From Novosphingobium terrae (GTDB lineage: Bacteria > Pseudomonadota > Alphaproteobacteria > Sphingomonadales > Sphingomonadaceae): a stretch of 64,000 nt of DNA. Under the pieces are notes generated by a model that was given only the letters and a program-made list of their open reading frames with translations, ran no database searches and was not told where the DNA came from. The stretch is from assembly GCF_017163935.1 (NCBI RefSeq), contig NZ_JABVZR010000002.1, positions 2,170,001 through 2,234,000 of the forward strand, read 5' to 3'. This document shows positions 43,895 to 52,440 of this stretch, one piece after another. Each line of letters starts with the position of its first letter. The stretch's first letter is position 1. Both the position numbers and the translations under genes were made by a program.

Positions 43895-45028
43895 TCAGGG
43901 CTTTGACAGCAGGTCCACGAACAGGCCTTCCACCCCTGCCTTGTCCACCGCATAGATCACATCGACATCGCGCTCGCCAAGCCCCGGGCCTTGCCCGGCA
44001 GGCCATGTCAGCAGAGCGCCATAATTGGCGCCCGGCATCAGATCGACATCCATCGCCAGCCTGCCCTTGCGCCGCGCGATCCCCGGTTTGAGCCACGCGG
44101 CGGCCTGCGTCTCATCCCACAGCGGATAGTTTGCCTGAGCGGTCTGCTTCATATAGCGCGCCACCGGGGTTGAGCCTGCTGTCACCTTGTCGATCAGCGC
44201 CTGTGTGCCGATGATGTCGGCGCTGGCATCGTCGGTCACCAGAGAGATCCTGGGCCAGGGGCTGGTGAAGACGATATGCGAGGCCTCCGGGTCCCAGAAA
44301 TGGTTGAAAGACATGCGCGGGGCATAGTCCAGCTGCATGGCGAACTCATCCTTGGGGCCTGCCGCCATGGCGCCGTTTTCCAGCTTGCCGCCTTCGGTGA
44401 CCAGTTCCTTGATGCGCCCGGCGAAACCATCGTCCAGACGTTGCGCCAGCGCCAGATTGGTCAGCGGGCCCATGGCGATGATGGTGATCTGCCCGGGATA
44501 TTTGCGCGACTGGGCCAGCAGGAACTCCGCCGCGCTGCCGGGGTAGGGTTTGGTGGTCGGCATGCCCTCGGGCAGGGGCGGCACAATATGGGCCTCATGC
44601 GGCTGACGGCGGGCGATGGTGTTGTAGCTGGGCCAGCTTTCCATCCACGCGCCCTTGTAGGGCAGCTTGCCATATTGCGCCTCGCGCGCCTTGTTGCGCG
44701 CCTGACTGTTGACCAGCGGGAAGGTGGCGCCGGCCACCACCGGCACGTCCTTGCGGCCGACCAGTTCCAGCATGCGCAGCGTGGCGGCGGTTTCCTCTGG
44801 CTGCCAGCCATCGCCGCTGACGGTGGTGATGCCCAGCACCTCGACCGTCGGGTCTTGCAGCAGCATCAGGATCGGTTGCAGGCCGGGGCCTTCGAAAGCG
44901 TCCTGATCGATAATGACCTTACGGCGTTCAGGATGGGCATCGGCGGCCTGAGCCAGATCGGCGGCACTCGCGAAGGCCAGAGCCAGCGCGGCGATCATGC
45001 CGCGCGCAAGATTGGAAAACATCGTCAT
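43895..45028 (-). CDS. Exported nucleoside-hydrolase-like protein
   Basis: About 377 residues from the ATG at 45028 (another ATG 6 bases later). Signal peptide with cleavage near AQAADA, then an IU-nucleoside hydrolase fold: KVIIDQDAFEGPGLQPILML, VEVLGITTVSGDGWQPEETA, VPVVAGATFPLV, ITIIAMGPLTNLALAQRL. The usual Ca-binding DxDxGxDD is here DQDAFEGPG: the first two acidic residues remain, the DD pair is lost. It may hydrolyse periplasmic nucleosides, or be a binding/inactive relative. It converges with the MFS gene. Confidence 0.75.
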   Translation of the reverse strand: MTMFSNLARGMIAALALAFASAADLAQAADAHPERRKVIIDQDAFEGPGLQPILMLLQDPTVEVLGITTVSGDGWQPEETAATLRMLELVGRKDVPVVAGATFPLVNSQARNKAREAQYGKLPYKGAWMESWPSYNTIARRQPHEAHIVPPLPEGMPTTKPYPGSAAEFLLAQSRKYPGQITIIAMGPLTNLALAQRLDDGFAGRIKELVTEGGKLENGAMAAGPKDEFAMQLDYAPRMSFNHFWDPEASHIVFTSPWPRISLVTDDASADIIGTQALIDKVTAGSTPVARYMKQTAQANYPLWDETQAAAWLKPGIARRKGRLAMDVDLMPGANYGALLTWPAGQGPGLGERDVDVIYAVDKAGVEGLFVDLLSKP

Positions 45029-45042
45029 AACGGCCCAATAAA

Positions 45043-45087
45043 GCATCGTGCGAAAAAGTGGGAACCGGTTTTTCGCAAAAACGATGC
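45043..45087. repeat. REP/RIME-like palindrome
   Basis: Imperfect palindrome: GCATCGT and GCGAAAAA on the left, TTTTTCGC and ACGATGC on the right, around GTGGGAACCGG. It resembles the abundant intergenic palindromes of alphaproteobacteria (RIME type, with the GAAAAGTG...CCGGTTTTC core). Lies between the nucleoside-hydrolase and ankyrin genes. Confidence 0.7.
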
Positions 45088-45124
45088 GACAGCAAAAGCT
45101 TGAAGGTGCGATTGACCCAATGCT

Positions 45125-46498
45125 CTATGTGGGCTTGGCGGGGGAGGGCGGGAAAGCGGCGTTGAAGGCGGCCTTCACCTCCTTGAGCGTGCCATCGGCG
45201 ACCATGGCAGGTGTGTGTCCTTTCTTGTCAGCCAGATCGGCGCGGGCGCCATGGGCGCGCAGCATGGCCAACATGGGAGCAAGCTCCGGACTGTAACCGC
45301 TGCCCGCCAGCACATGCAGGGCGGTGGTGCCCCGGGCGTCAGCCAGATTGACATCGGGGCCCACGGCAATGGCCAGAGCCAGCGCATCGGCATGCCCACC
45401 CTGAGCAGCCGAGATCACGATGTTATTGCCATTGGTCGCGGTAAATGTCGGATCGGCGCCATGGTCGATGAGCACCTTCATGACCTCGGCATGGCCATGT
45501 TGGGCGGCCAGCAGCAGCGGCGGCGTGGGCGGCACGGCGGGCGGCGCCACACCGAAATTGGCCTCGGTCACCCAGGTGATGCTGGAGGGGCCGGAGAGTC
45601 CGTTTACCTGCGCGCCCTTGGCCAGCAGCAGCCTGACCAGCGCCAGATCGCCGCCGATGGCTGCAGCGTTTAGAGGCGGCAGTCCCTGATCGTCCTTCTC
45701 GGCCAGCAGCGGGCTGTGATCGGGCAGGCGCTGCGCCAGTTGCGCGGCGGCGGCCCAGTTCTGTTGATAGAGTGCCAGTTGCAGGGCGCTGGTGTTTTTC
45801 GGCCCGCGATGGTCCGCATCGGCACCTGCTGCCAGCAGGGCGGCGCTGGCTTCGGGCACGCCGCTCTTGATGGCGAAGAACAGCGGGGTGAAACCGGCTT
45901 GCGTGGCGGCATTGATCTTCGCGCCCGCCTTCAGCAGCAGCGCCATGCTTTCGGTCTTGCCCGAGGCAGCGGCCCACATCAGCGGCGTCTCGCCCCGGCT
46001 GTCGGGTGTATCCACGGGCAGTTTCGCTGCCAGCAAGCGCGCCACCACCGGCGCGGGAGCATAACGCGCGCAGATATGCAGAGCGCTCGCCCCATCGGGC
46101 AGGGCGGTGCGCAGATCGATATGCGGCGCGGAAAGCAGGCGATCCAGCACCGCTTCACTGCCCAACTGGCAGGCCAGCGTCAGTGCAGAGAGACCTTCCT
46201 CATCCGCCAGATTGGCATCGGCCCCCGCCGCCAACAGCAGGCCGACCAGCGGAGCATCCTGCCGGTCCACCGCTTGCATCAGCGGCGTAGCGCCAAAGGC
46301 CAGCCGCCGATTGGGCGCGGCATGGGCAGCCAGAGCGGCGCGGGCGGCGTCATCGTCACCGATCTCGATGGCGCGGGACAGGGCGATATCGGCCTCGCCC
46401 AAAGGCTCATTGCGCGCCGGGTCGGCCTTTGGGGCATGCGCCGCCAAGGCTGGCGTAGCCAGCCCCAGCAACAGCACGGCCATGATGGGCTTACGCAA
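45125..46498 (-). CDS. Exported ankyrin-repeat protein
   Basis: 457 residues. TTG start at 46498, chosen because AAGGAGG ends 6 bases before it, inside the last codons of the upstream gene; the first ATG is 15 bases further. Signal peptide ending in ALAAHA. About ten ankyrin repeats (FGATPLMQAVDRQDAPLVGL, GETPLMWAAASGKTESMALL, GFTPLFFAIKSGVPEASAAL and others). Overlaps the DUF1552 gene by 8 bases, so translationally coupled. Likely a periplasmic scaffold for the DUF1552/DUF1592 pair. Confidence 0.9.
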   Translation of the reverse strand: MRKPIMAVLLLGLATPALAAHAPKADPARNEPLGEADIALSRAIEIGDDDAARAALAAHAAPNRRLAFGATPLMQAVDRQDAPLVGLLLAAGADANLADEEGLSALTLACQLGSEAVLDRLLSAPHIDLRTALPDGASALHICARYAPAPVVARLLAAKLPVDTPDSRGETPLMWAAASGKTESMALLLKAGAKINAATQAGFTPLFFAIKSGVPEASAALLAAGADADHRGPKNTSALQLALYQQNWAAAAQLAQRLPDHSPLLAEKDDQGLPPLNAAAIGGDLALVRLLLAKGAQVNGLSGPSSITWVTEANFGVAPPAVPPTPPLLLAAQHGHAEVMKVLIDHGADPTFTATNGNNIVISAAQGGHADALALAIAVGPDVNLADARGTTALHVLAGSGYSPELAPMLAMLRAHGARADLADKKGHTPAMVADGTLKEVKAAFNAAFPPSPAKPT

Positions 46499-47822
46499 GG
46501 GCGACCTCCTTTAGTGGCCCGGTGCTGTCACCAAACCGCGTATCGGGCACGCCCATGGCGTTCAGCGCGGTGAGCAGCAGGTCGGACATCCTCGTGCCCT
46601 TGGCCACGTTCACATGGGCCTGATGCTTCAGCAACCCGCCCGCGACAATCACCGGCAGATCCATATGATCATGCTCATTGGGGTCGCCGAAGGCCGAGCC
46701 GCGCAGCACAAAGGATCGATCCAGCAGGCTGGCATCGCCATCTTTCGTCTCGCTCATGCGCTGCAGCAGATAGGCGTAATAGGTCATATGGTGGCGGTTG
46801 ATCTGCGCCAGCTTGACCTTCTTTTCCTCCATATGGCCGTGGTGGCTGAGCATATGGTGGCTGTCTGGCACGCCGATCTCGGGATAGGTGCGGTTGGAGA
46901 TTTCCCGCCCGATCATGAAGGTGGCGACGCGGGTGATATCGGCCTGAAAAGCCAACACCTGAAGGTCCACCATCAGCTTCACATGGGCATCGAAACTGTC
47001 GGGGATGCCGGCGGGGCGTTGCATCGATCCGGCATCGGGCCCCATAGTGGTCAGGGGCGTGGAGGCGGCGCGCTGGATGCGCTTTTCAATGTCGCGCGTG
47101 GCGGTGAGATATTCGTCCAGCTTGCGGCGGTCTTCCATGCCCAGCTCTCCGGTCAGGCGCTGGGCGTCCTCGCGCACGAAATCGAGGATCGAGGTCTGGC
47201 GGCGCATCTGGGCCATGCGGCTCTGCGCGTCCAGAGCATCGCCATCGCCGAACAGCCGCTCGAACACATCGCGCGGATTGGCGGCGACCGGCAGTGGCAC
47301 GGTGGGGCTCATCCATGAGATGCCGTTGGTGTAGGCGCAGGAGTAGCCGATATCGCAGCTGCCCAGCAGGCTAGGCTGGTCGATGCCGGTTTCCAGGCTG
47401 GAAAGCTGCGTCGCGTCGCCCAGATGCCGCGCATAGACCTGATCGACCGAGACGGCGCAGCGGATATCGGTGCCCTCGGTCTGGCGGACATGCGTGCCGG
47501 TGAGGAAGGCGGGGCAGGAGCGGCCATGCCCGGCATTGAGATCCCCCATCGCAGCGGCCTGCGGGTGGCCAAGGCCGGTGATGACGGTCATCCGGTCCTT
47601 GAAGGCGTTCAGGGGTTCAAGCGTGGTGGCGCCGGGACCGGGCCTGAACTGATCCATCATCATGCCATTGGGCGTGTAGAACACCGAGAGGCGGCGCGGG
47701 CGCGCGGCGGCGTCGGCAGCTTTGGCGCTGGGGGCCATGGCCTCCATAAAGGGCAGGGCCATGGCGGTGCCGATCCCGCGCAGCACGGTGCGGCGGGCGA
47801 GGGGCTGGCGGCGAATGATCAT
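46491..47822 (-). CDS. DUF1552 protein with Tat-like signal
   Basis: 443 residues. N-terminal RRQPLARRTVLRGIGTAMAL is a Tat-type signal. DUF1552 body: RRLSVFYTPNGMMMDQFRPG, GHGRSCPAFLTGTHVRQTEG, VSVDQVYARHLGDATQLSSL, HMLSHHGHMEEKKVKLAQIN. The family is frequent in Planctomycetes and myxobacteria, nearly always beside DUF1592/DUF1588 cytochromes, as here (4-base overlap). Function unknown. Confidence 0.9.
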   Translation of the reverse strand: MIIRRQPLARRTVLRGIGTAMALPFMEAMAPSAKAADAAARPRRLSVFYTPNGMMMDQFRPGPGATTLEPLNAFKDRMTVITGLGHPQAAAMGDLNAGHGRSCPAFLTGTHVRQTEGTDIRCAVSVDQVYARHLGDATQLSSLETGIDQPSLLGSCDIGYSCAYTNGISWMSPTVPLPVAANPRDVFERLFGDGDALDAQSRMAQMRRQTSILDFVREDAQRLTGELGMEDRRKLDEYLTATRDIEKRIQRAASTPLTTMGPDAGSMQRPAGIPDSFDAHVKLMVDLQVLAFQADITRVATFMIGREISNRTYPEIGVPDSHHMLSHHGHMEEKKVKLAQINRHHMTYYAYLLQRMSETKDGDASLLDRSFVLRGSAFGDPNEHDHMDLPVIVAGGLLKHQAHVNVAKGTRMSDLLLTALNAMGVPDTRFGDSTGPLKEVALA

Positions 47823-50296
47823 CGGGCTTGCCTCATGGTGATCTGGGTGGGGGTGAGCGGCTTGCCCTCAGGAACCTTCTTCAGGCGGAAGCTGTCGCTG
47901 AAGACGATGCCGCGAATGATGGTCTGGATGCGGTCGCCATCGGCATCGGCGGCATGGGCGATGGCGCGCACCTGCGGCTGATCGAAAGGCCCGAGCCCGC
48001 GCGAGAGGGCATAGGTCATCAGCCGCGAGGTGAAGGCCTGAACGAACTGCTCGCGGTGATCGAGCAGGATCTTTTGCAAGCCGGAAAGCCCGGCGAAATG
48101 GGTGCCGTCGGGCAGGATGCCGCTGTTGTCGATGGGCTGGCCAACATCGATCGTGCGCCATGCGCCCACGGCGTCATAGTTTTCCAGCGAGAAGCCCATC
48201 GGGTCCATCCGCACATGGCAGGCGGCGCAAGAAGGGTTGGAGCGGTGCAGCTCCAGCTGCTGGCGCGCGGTGAGCAGCTTGCCGCCATGGGCCTCTTGCA
48301 GGGCGGGCACGTCTGGCGGGGGCGGGGGAGGGGCGGCGGCCAGCAGGTTTTCCAGCACCCACTTGCCGCGCTTCACCACGCTGGTGTGGTTGCCATAGGA
48401 GGTGACCGTCAGGATGCTGGCCTGCCCCAGCAGCCCGCCGCGATGCCATGCCGGGTCCAGCTTCACCAGGCGCATCGCTGTGCCGTTGACGCCGGGGATG
48501 CCGTAATGCTCGGCCAGCCGCTGGTTGAGGAAGGTGTAGTCTGACGACAGGAAATCCAGCACGCTGCGGTTGGATTGCAGCACATGGGTGAAGAACAGCT
48601 CGGTTTCCTGCGCCATGGCGGCGCGCAGGCGGACGTCGAACTTGGGGAAGACGTCGGTATCGGGGCGCTGCTGGTCGAGATTGCGCAGGTACAGCCATTG
48701 CCCGGCGAAGTTCTTCGTCAGCGCCGCAGAGCGCGGATCGGCCAGCATGCGGGTGATTTGCGCGTTGATCACCGCCGGGTCATGCAGGCGGTTCTGCTGG
48801 GCCAGCGTGAGCAATTGCTCGTCGGGGATCGAACTCCACAGGAACAGCGAGAGGCGGGTGGCCAGTTCCAGATCGCCAAGCTGATGCACCGAACCGGGCG
48901 CGGCGCCTGCGGGATCACCCTCCACCGCGAAGAGGAAATGGGGCGAGACGAGGATAGCCTCCACCGCCGCTTCCACGCCACTTTCGAAGCTGCCGACCTT
49001 GCGTTCCTCGGCATAGGTCTTCATCAGCGGGACGATATCGCTGTCGCCGACCGGGCGGCGATAGGCGTGGCGCGCCAGCGAGGTGACGATGGTCCGCGCA
49101 CAGGGCTCTTCCTGCGCTGCATTGGCCGGATGGCAGGTGAAGATACGGCGGCGGCTTGGCGTATCGGGCAGCGGCGCCTTTGCCGCCACATCGTAAGGCC
49201 CGACAACATCGATTGCCATCACATCGCGCGGGAAATTCTGCTGCGAATAGCGCTGGCTCATGCGGTAGGAGGGCACGCTGAGCGTCTGCACCTTCACCCC
49301 GTCGACCGAAATATCCATCGGCAGCATGATCGGCTTGTCGACCGGCAGCGGCACCATATCGGTGGTGTTGCGCAGGGTCTGCACGCTTTCATCGGGCGCG
49401 ATGCTCTTGCGGAAGGACAGCCCGATCACATGCGCCCCGGCCTTCAAAGGTACGCGCACGGAGACGCGGTCCTCTGCCATGCGGTCGGCTTCATTGTTGG
49501 TGTTGGCGTTGAGCCAACCCGCCACCTCATAGGTGCCGCTGGCCTTTGCGTAATAATCGAAGGCGCCGCCCCCGCGTGAGCCGATCGGCAGGCGCTCGCT
49601 CATGCGGTCATTGTAGGCCGGGCGGCCCGAATTCATGATTGAGCCGTCCTTGGGAATATCATGGGTGGTGGCAAAGGGCTTTACCGAGCCAAGCCCCGTC
49701 GCCAGACGTGCCACGCGGCCCGCCACCAGCACATAGCGCTCCACCAGCGTGGGCGAGACCGAGAGCACATCGGCAATGTTGTCGAAACCGTAGCCGGAAT
49801 TGTCCTGAGGCAGATCGCGGCTGACATCCACCTGCAACCCCAGCAGATCGCGCACCGCATTGGCATATTCCACGCGGTTGAGGCGGCGCACCGTGGCGCG
49901 GCCCGGATCGGGATGGCTGCGGGCATAGCCGTCCAGCGAGTTTTGCAGCCAGTTCACCAGCGCGGCACGGTCGGCGGGGCTGGGCTGGTCCTTGTTGCGC
50001 GGCGGCATTTCCTGCCGGGCCATTTTGCTCAGGATCTTTTCCCAGGCATCGGCATGGGCGCCCTGCATCACATCGCCCGCCTTCAGATCGTCGAGCGAGA
50101 AGGAGGCGGTGCGGTCGATATCATTGTGGCAGGATGAGCAATAGGCATCGAACAGAGCGGCCACATCGGGCGCCGGGCGTGCCACGGGCGTGGGGGCGCT
50201 TTCTTGCGAACGCACCAGTGAGGCGGTGGTCACCGTCAGGGCGCCCATCGCCAGAAGGCTGCGCGTGAGGATGCGGTGGCTTTGGCGGCCCGTCAT
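47819..50296 (-). CDS. DUF1587/1592/1588/1585 c-type cytochrome protein
   Basis: About 825 residues from the ATG at 50296. N-terminal signal or anchor, cytochrome c domain with heme motif CSSCH in FDAYCSSCHNDIDRT, then VRRLNRVEYANAVRDLLGLQ (DUF1587), the DUF1592 region (FLFAVEGDPAGAAPGSVHQL), the DUF1588 region, and a C-terminal CAACHVRMDPMGFSLENYD (second CxxCH). The layout is that of planctomycete-type large cytochromes. First gene of a three-gene operon with DUF1552 and ankyrin proteins. Periplasmic electron transfer is likely; the substrate is unknown. Confidence 0.9.
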   Translation of the reverse strand: MTGRQSHRILTRSLLAMGALTVTTASLVRSQESAPTPVARPAPDVAALFDAYCSSCHNDIDRTASFSLDDLKAGDVMQGAHADAWEKILSKMARQEMPPRNKDQPSPADRAALVNWLQNSLDGYARSHPDPGRATVRRLNRVEYANAVRDLLGLQVDVSRDLPQDNSGYGFDNIADVLSVSPTLVERYVLVAGRVARLATGLGSVKPFATTHDIPKDGSIMNSGRPAYNDRMSERLPIGSRGGGAFDYYAKASGTYEVAGWLNANTNNEADRMAEDRVSVRVPLKAGAHVIGLSFRKSIAPDESVQTLRNTTDMVPLPVDKPIMLPMDISVDGVKVQTLSVPSYRMSQRYSQQNFPRDVMAIDVVGPYDVAAKAPLPDTPSRRRIFTCHPANAAQEEPCARTIVTSLARHAYRRPVGDSDIVPLMKTYAEERKVGSFESGVEAAVEAILVSPHFLFAVEGDPAGAAPGSVHQLGDLELATRLSLFLWSSIPDEQLLTLAQQNRLHDPAVINAQITRMLADPRSAALTKNFAGQWLYLRNLDQQRPDTDVFPKFDVRLRAAMAQETELFFTHVLQSNRSVLDFLSSDYTFLNQRLAEHYGIPGVNGTAMRLVKLDPAWHRGGLLGQASILTVTSYGNHTSVVKRGKWVLENLLAAAPPPPPPDVPALQEAHGGKLLTARQQLELHRSNPSCAACHVRMDPMGFSLENYDAVGAWRTIDVGQPIDNSGILPDGTHFAGLSGLQKILLDHREQFVQAFTSRLMTYALSRGLGPFDQPQVRAIAHAADADGDRIQTIIRGIVFSDSFRLKKVPEGKPLTPTQITMRQAR

Positions 50297-50762
50297 GGAA
50301 TCTAAACTGCCCTTTATGGCTATGCTGTCTGGCGACACGATCCCGCAGAGGGGCCGGGGCACGGATGTTGTTCTGATCCGCCCTTGCCCGGTTTCATGCC
50401 CGCCACCAGTCGAGCGGCGACGTATTGAGTTTTCGGAAATTGCTGCTCGGGTATCGGCGATTCGAGGGGGCGTCCATCGCCGTTACAAGCACAGGGTGAT
50501 CTAAAAATTCGTTTTTGGCCCGGTTTGTGATGCGATGTTTTGAAACGGCCTGTTGCAGCGCGGAATTTGGGGTATGCTCTAATTTTTAGAACGAGATGTT
50601 GAATTCATTATGATTGATTGAAACGCTGGGCTCGGTCAGTTTCGTTGAAACGGGGATCGGATAGGGGCCTAAATCAATGCGTTCGTTCTGGCTTGGCCAC
50701 CATCGCTTGCGGCCTGTTTCGTTCTGCGCGCGGCGGCCTGTCGGGAAGCCGGGGGCCGGGGC
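50297..50762. promoter_or_regulatory. Divergent control region with two copies of the LysR-type motif
   Basis: Lies between the DUF1592 gene (minus) and the adenosine deaminase gene (plus). It carries TAATTTTTAGAAC at 50580-50592, identical to the site before the purine LysR gene, and an inverted near-copy GATCTAAAAATTC at 50498-50510. No gene. Confidence 0.55.
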
Positions 50763-52316
50763 GTGATCCTTCGCCTTCTTTCACACACTGGAGTTGTTGC
50801 GGCTGCGTTGTTGATTGGCGCTCCGCTTCTGGCCGCGCCCCAGCAGACGCTTGCGGCCGTGCGTGAGGCGCAGGTCTCTACCATTTTCGATCATGCCGCT
50901 GCCAGCCCGACCCAGTTGCGCGTGCTGCTGCGCGCCATGCCCAAGGGCGGCGATCTGCACAACCATATGGGCGGATCGGTCTATGCCGAGGATTTCATGC
51001 GCTGGGCCGGTGAGAAGGGCCTGTGCGTCAACGCCGCCACGCTGGCTTTTACTCAGCCGCCGTGCGCCTCGGGCTTTTCCGCAAAGGACGTGGCCGAGAA
51101 ACAGCCTTTCCTCTTCGCCCGCATGATCGACAATCTGTCCACACGCGGCTGGCAGCATGGTGTGGGCCGCAATGACACCAGCGGTCACACCCAATTCTTC
51201 GACAGTTTCGAGAAATTCGGCCCCGCCGAAATGGGCAAGGATGCCGAAGGTCTGGTGGCCACCCGCCGCATCGCCGCGCTGGATCATGTGCTCTATATCG
51301 AGTTGCAGCACAATCCGGGCGGCAGCTGGGCCTGGGGTGGTGCCGCACCCGATGAGCCGATCACGCCAGCCGATCTGCCGCGCATCTTCGCGCGGGAAAA
51401 GCCAGCGATGGAGGCGGTTGTCAGCCGCTCGGTGGCGGCGCTCGATGCGCAGGAGCAGCAGGTGCAGGCCATCATGGGCTGCGGCACGCCCAAGGCTGAG
51501 GCTGGCTGCGGCGTGGCCGTGCATTATCTGGCGCAATCGGCGCGGGGCATGCCGCCGCTGGGCGCGTTCCGCACGCTGATGGCCAGTTTTACGCTGGCGG
51601 CGCGCGATCCGCGCTATGTCGGCGTCAACATCGTCGAGCCCGAGGACTGGCCGATCTCGCTGCGCGATTACGATCTGCATATGGCGATGTTCCGCTTTCT
51701 GGAGGGGCAATATCCGCAGGTTCATCGCAGCCTGCATGCCGGGGAACTGGCCTTCGGGCTGGTGCCGCCCACCGATCTGGCCGACCATATCGCCAAGGCG
51801 ATCCGTGACGGCGGCGCCCAGCGCATCGGTCATGGTACGGATATCGCTCTGGAAAGCGACGCCAATGCCACCATGGCCCGCATGGCGCGCGACGGCATCG
51901 CGGTGGAGATCAACCTCACCAGCAATGCGGTGATTTTGGGCGTTTCCGGGGCGGATCACCCGCTCAACCTTTACCGCAAGCGCGGGGTGCCGGTGGTGCT
52001 CTCCACCGACGATCAGGGCGTGCTGCGCACTGATATGACCAATGAATATCTGCGCGCCATCCGCGAGCAGGGGCTGACCTATCGCGATCTCAAGCAGATT
52101 TCGCGCAATGGGCTGGAGTTCAGCTTTATCCCCGGTGCCAGCCTTTGGCAGGCCCGTCATGTCGGCATGCCGGTGGTGGCCTGCGCTTCGGGTTTTGACA
52201 CAGCGCCTTGTCGCAGTTTCACGCAGGGCAGCGAAAAAGCCCGGATGCAGCTGGCGCTGGAAACCCAGCTCGCCGCCTTCGAACGCACCGCGATCGAGGA
52301 GAACAAGAGCGCCTGA
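50763..52316 (+). CDS. Exported adenosine deaminase, ADGF/CECR1 type
   Basis: 517 residues with a GTG start at 50763. Signal peptide ending in LLAAPQ. Zn ligands in MPKGGDLHNHMGGSVYAEDF (HxH), SLHAGELAFG, QRIGHGTDIAL and STDDQGVLRTDMTNEYL. The N-terminal extension and the LHNHMGGS form match secreted ADGF-type adenosine deaminases. It would make inosine outside the cytoplasm. It is followed by a receptor gene on the same strand after 112 bases. Confidence 0.9.
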   Translation: MILRLLSHTGVVAAALLIGAPLLAAPQQTLAAVREAQVSTIFDHAAASPTQLRVLLRAMPKGGDLHNHMGGSVYAEDFMRWAGEKGLCVNAATLAFTQPPCASGFSAKDVAEKQPFLFARMIDNLSTRGWQHGVGRNDTSGHTQFFDSFEKFGPAEMGKDAEGLVATRRIAALDHVLYIELQHNPGGSWAWGGAAPDEPITPADLPRIFAREKPAMEAVVSRSVAALDAQEQQVQAIMGCGTPKAEAGCGVAVHYLAQSARGMPPLGAFRTLMASFTLAARDPRYVGVNIVEPEDWPISLRDYDLHMAMFRFLEGQYPQVHRSLHAGELAFGLVPPTDLADHIAKAIRDGGAQRIGHGTDIALESDANATMARMARDGIAVEINLTSNAVILGVSGADHPLNLYRKRGVPVVLSTDDQGVLRTDMTNEYLRAIREQGLTYRDLKQISRNGLEFSFIPGASLWQARHVGMPVVACASGFDTAPCRSFTQGSEKARMQLALETQLAAFERTAIEENKSA

Positions 52317-52393
52317 CAGGGAAGCGCCAAGCAGGGTTCAAAGCATTCAAAAATATAAATGAAATACCTGGGATTGGAGGTTCAGCAATCTCG

Positions 52394-52420
52394 GCAAGTC
52401 AGGGGTAGAGCCCCGTCTTG
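52394..52420 (+). promoter_or_regulatory. Leader hairpin before the receptor gene
   Basis: GCAAG-TCA-GGGG-TAGA-GCCCC-GT-CTTG folds into a stem with a small internal loop, ending about 20 bases before the start codon. It could gate ribosome access. No known riboswitch class recognised. Confidence 0.4.
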
Positions 52421-52440
52421 TCGCAATCATGGGGGCGACC

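Noticed and set aside
52394..52420. Purine or guanidine riboswitch before the receptor gene
   Set aside because: The fold is a single interrupted hairpin; conserved loop bases of the purine or mini-ykkC classes are absent.
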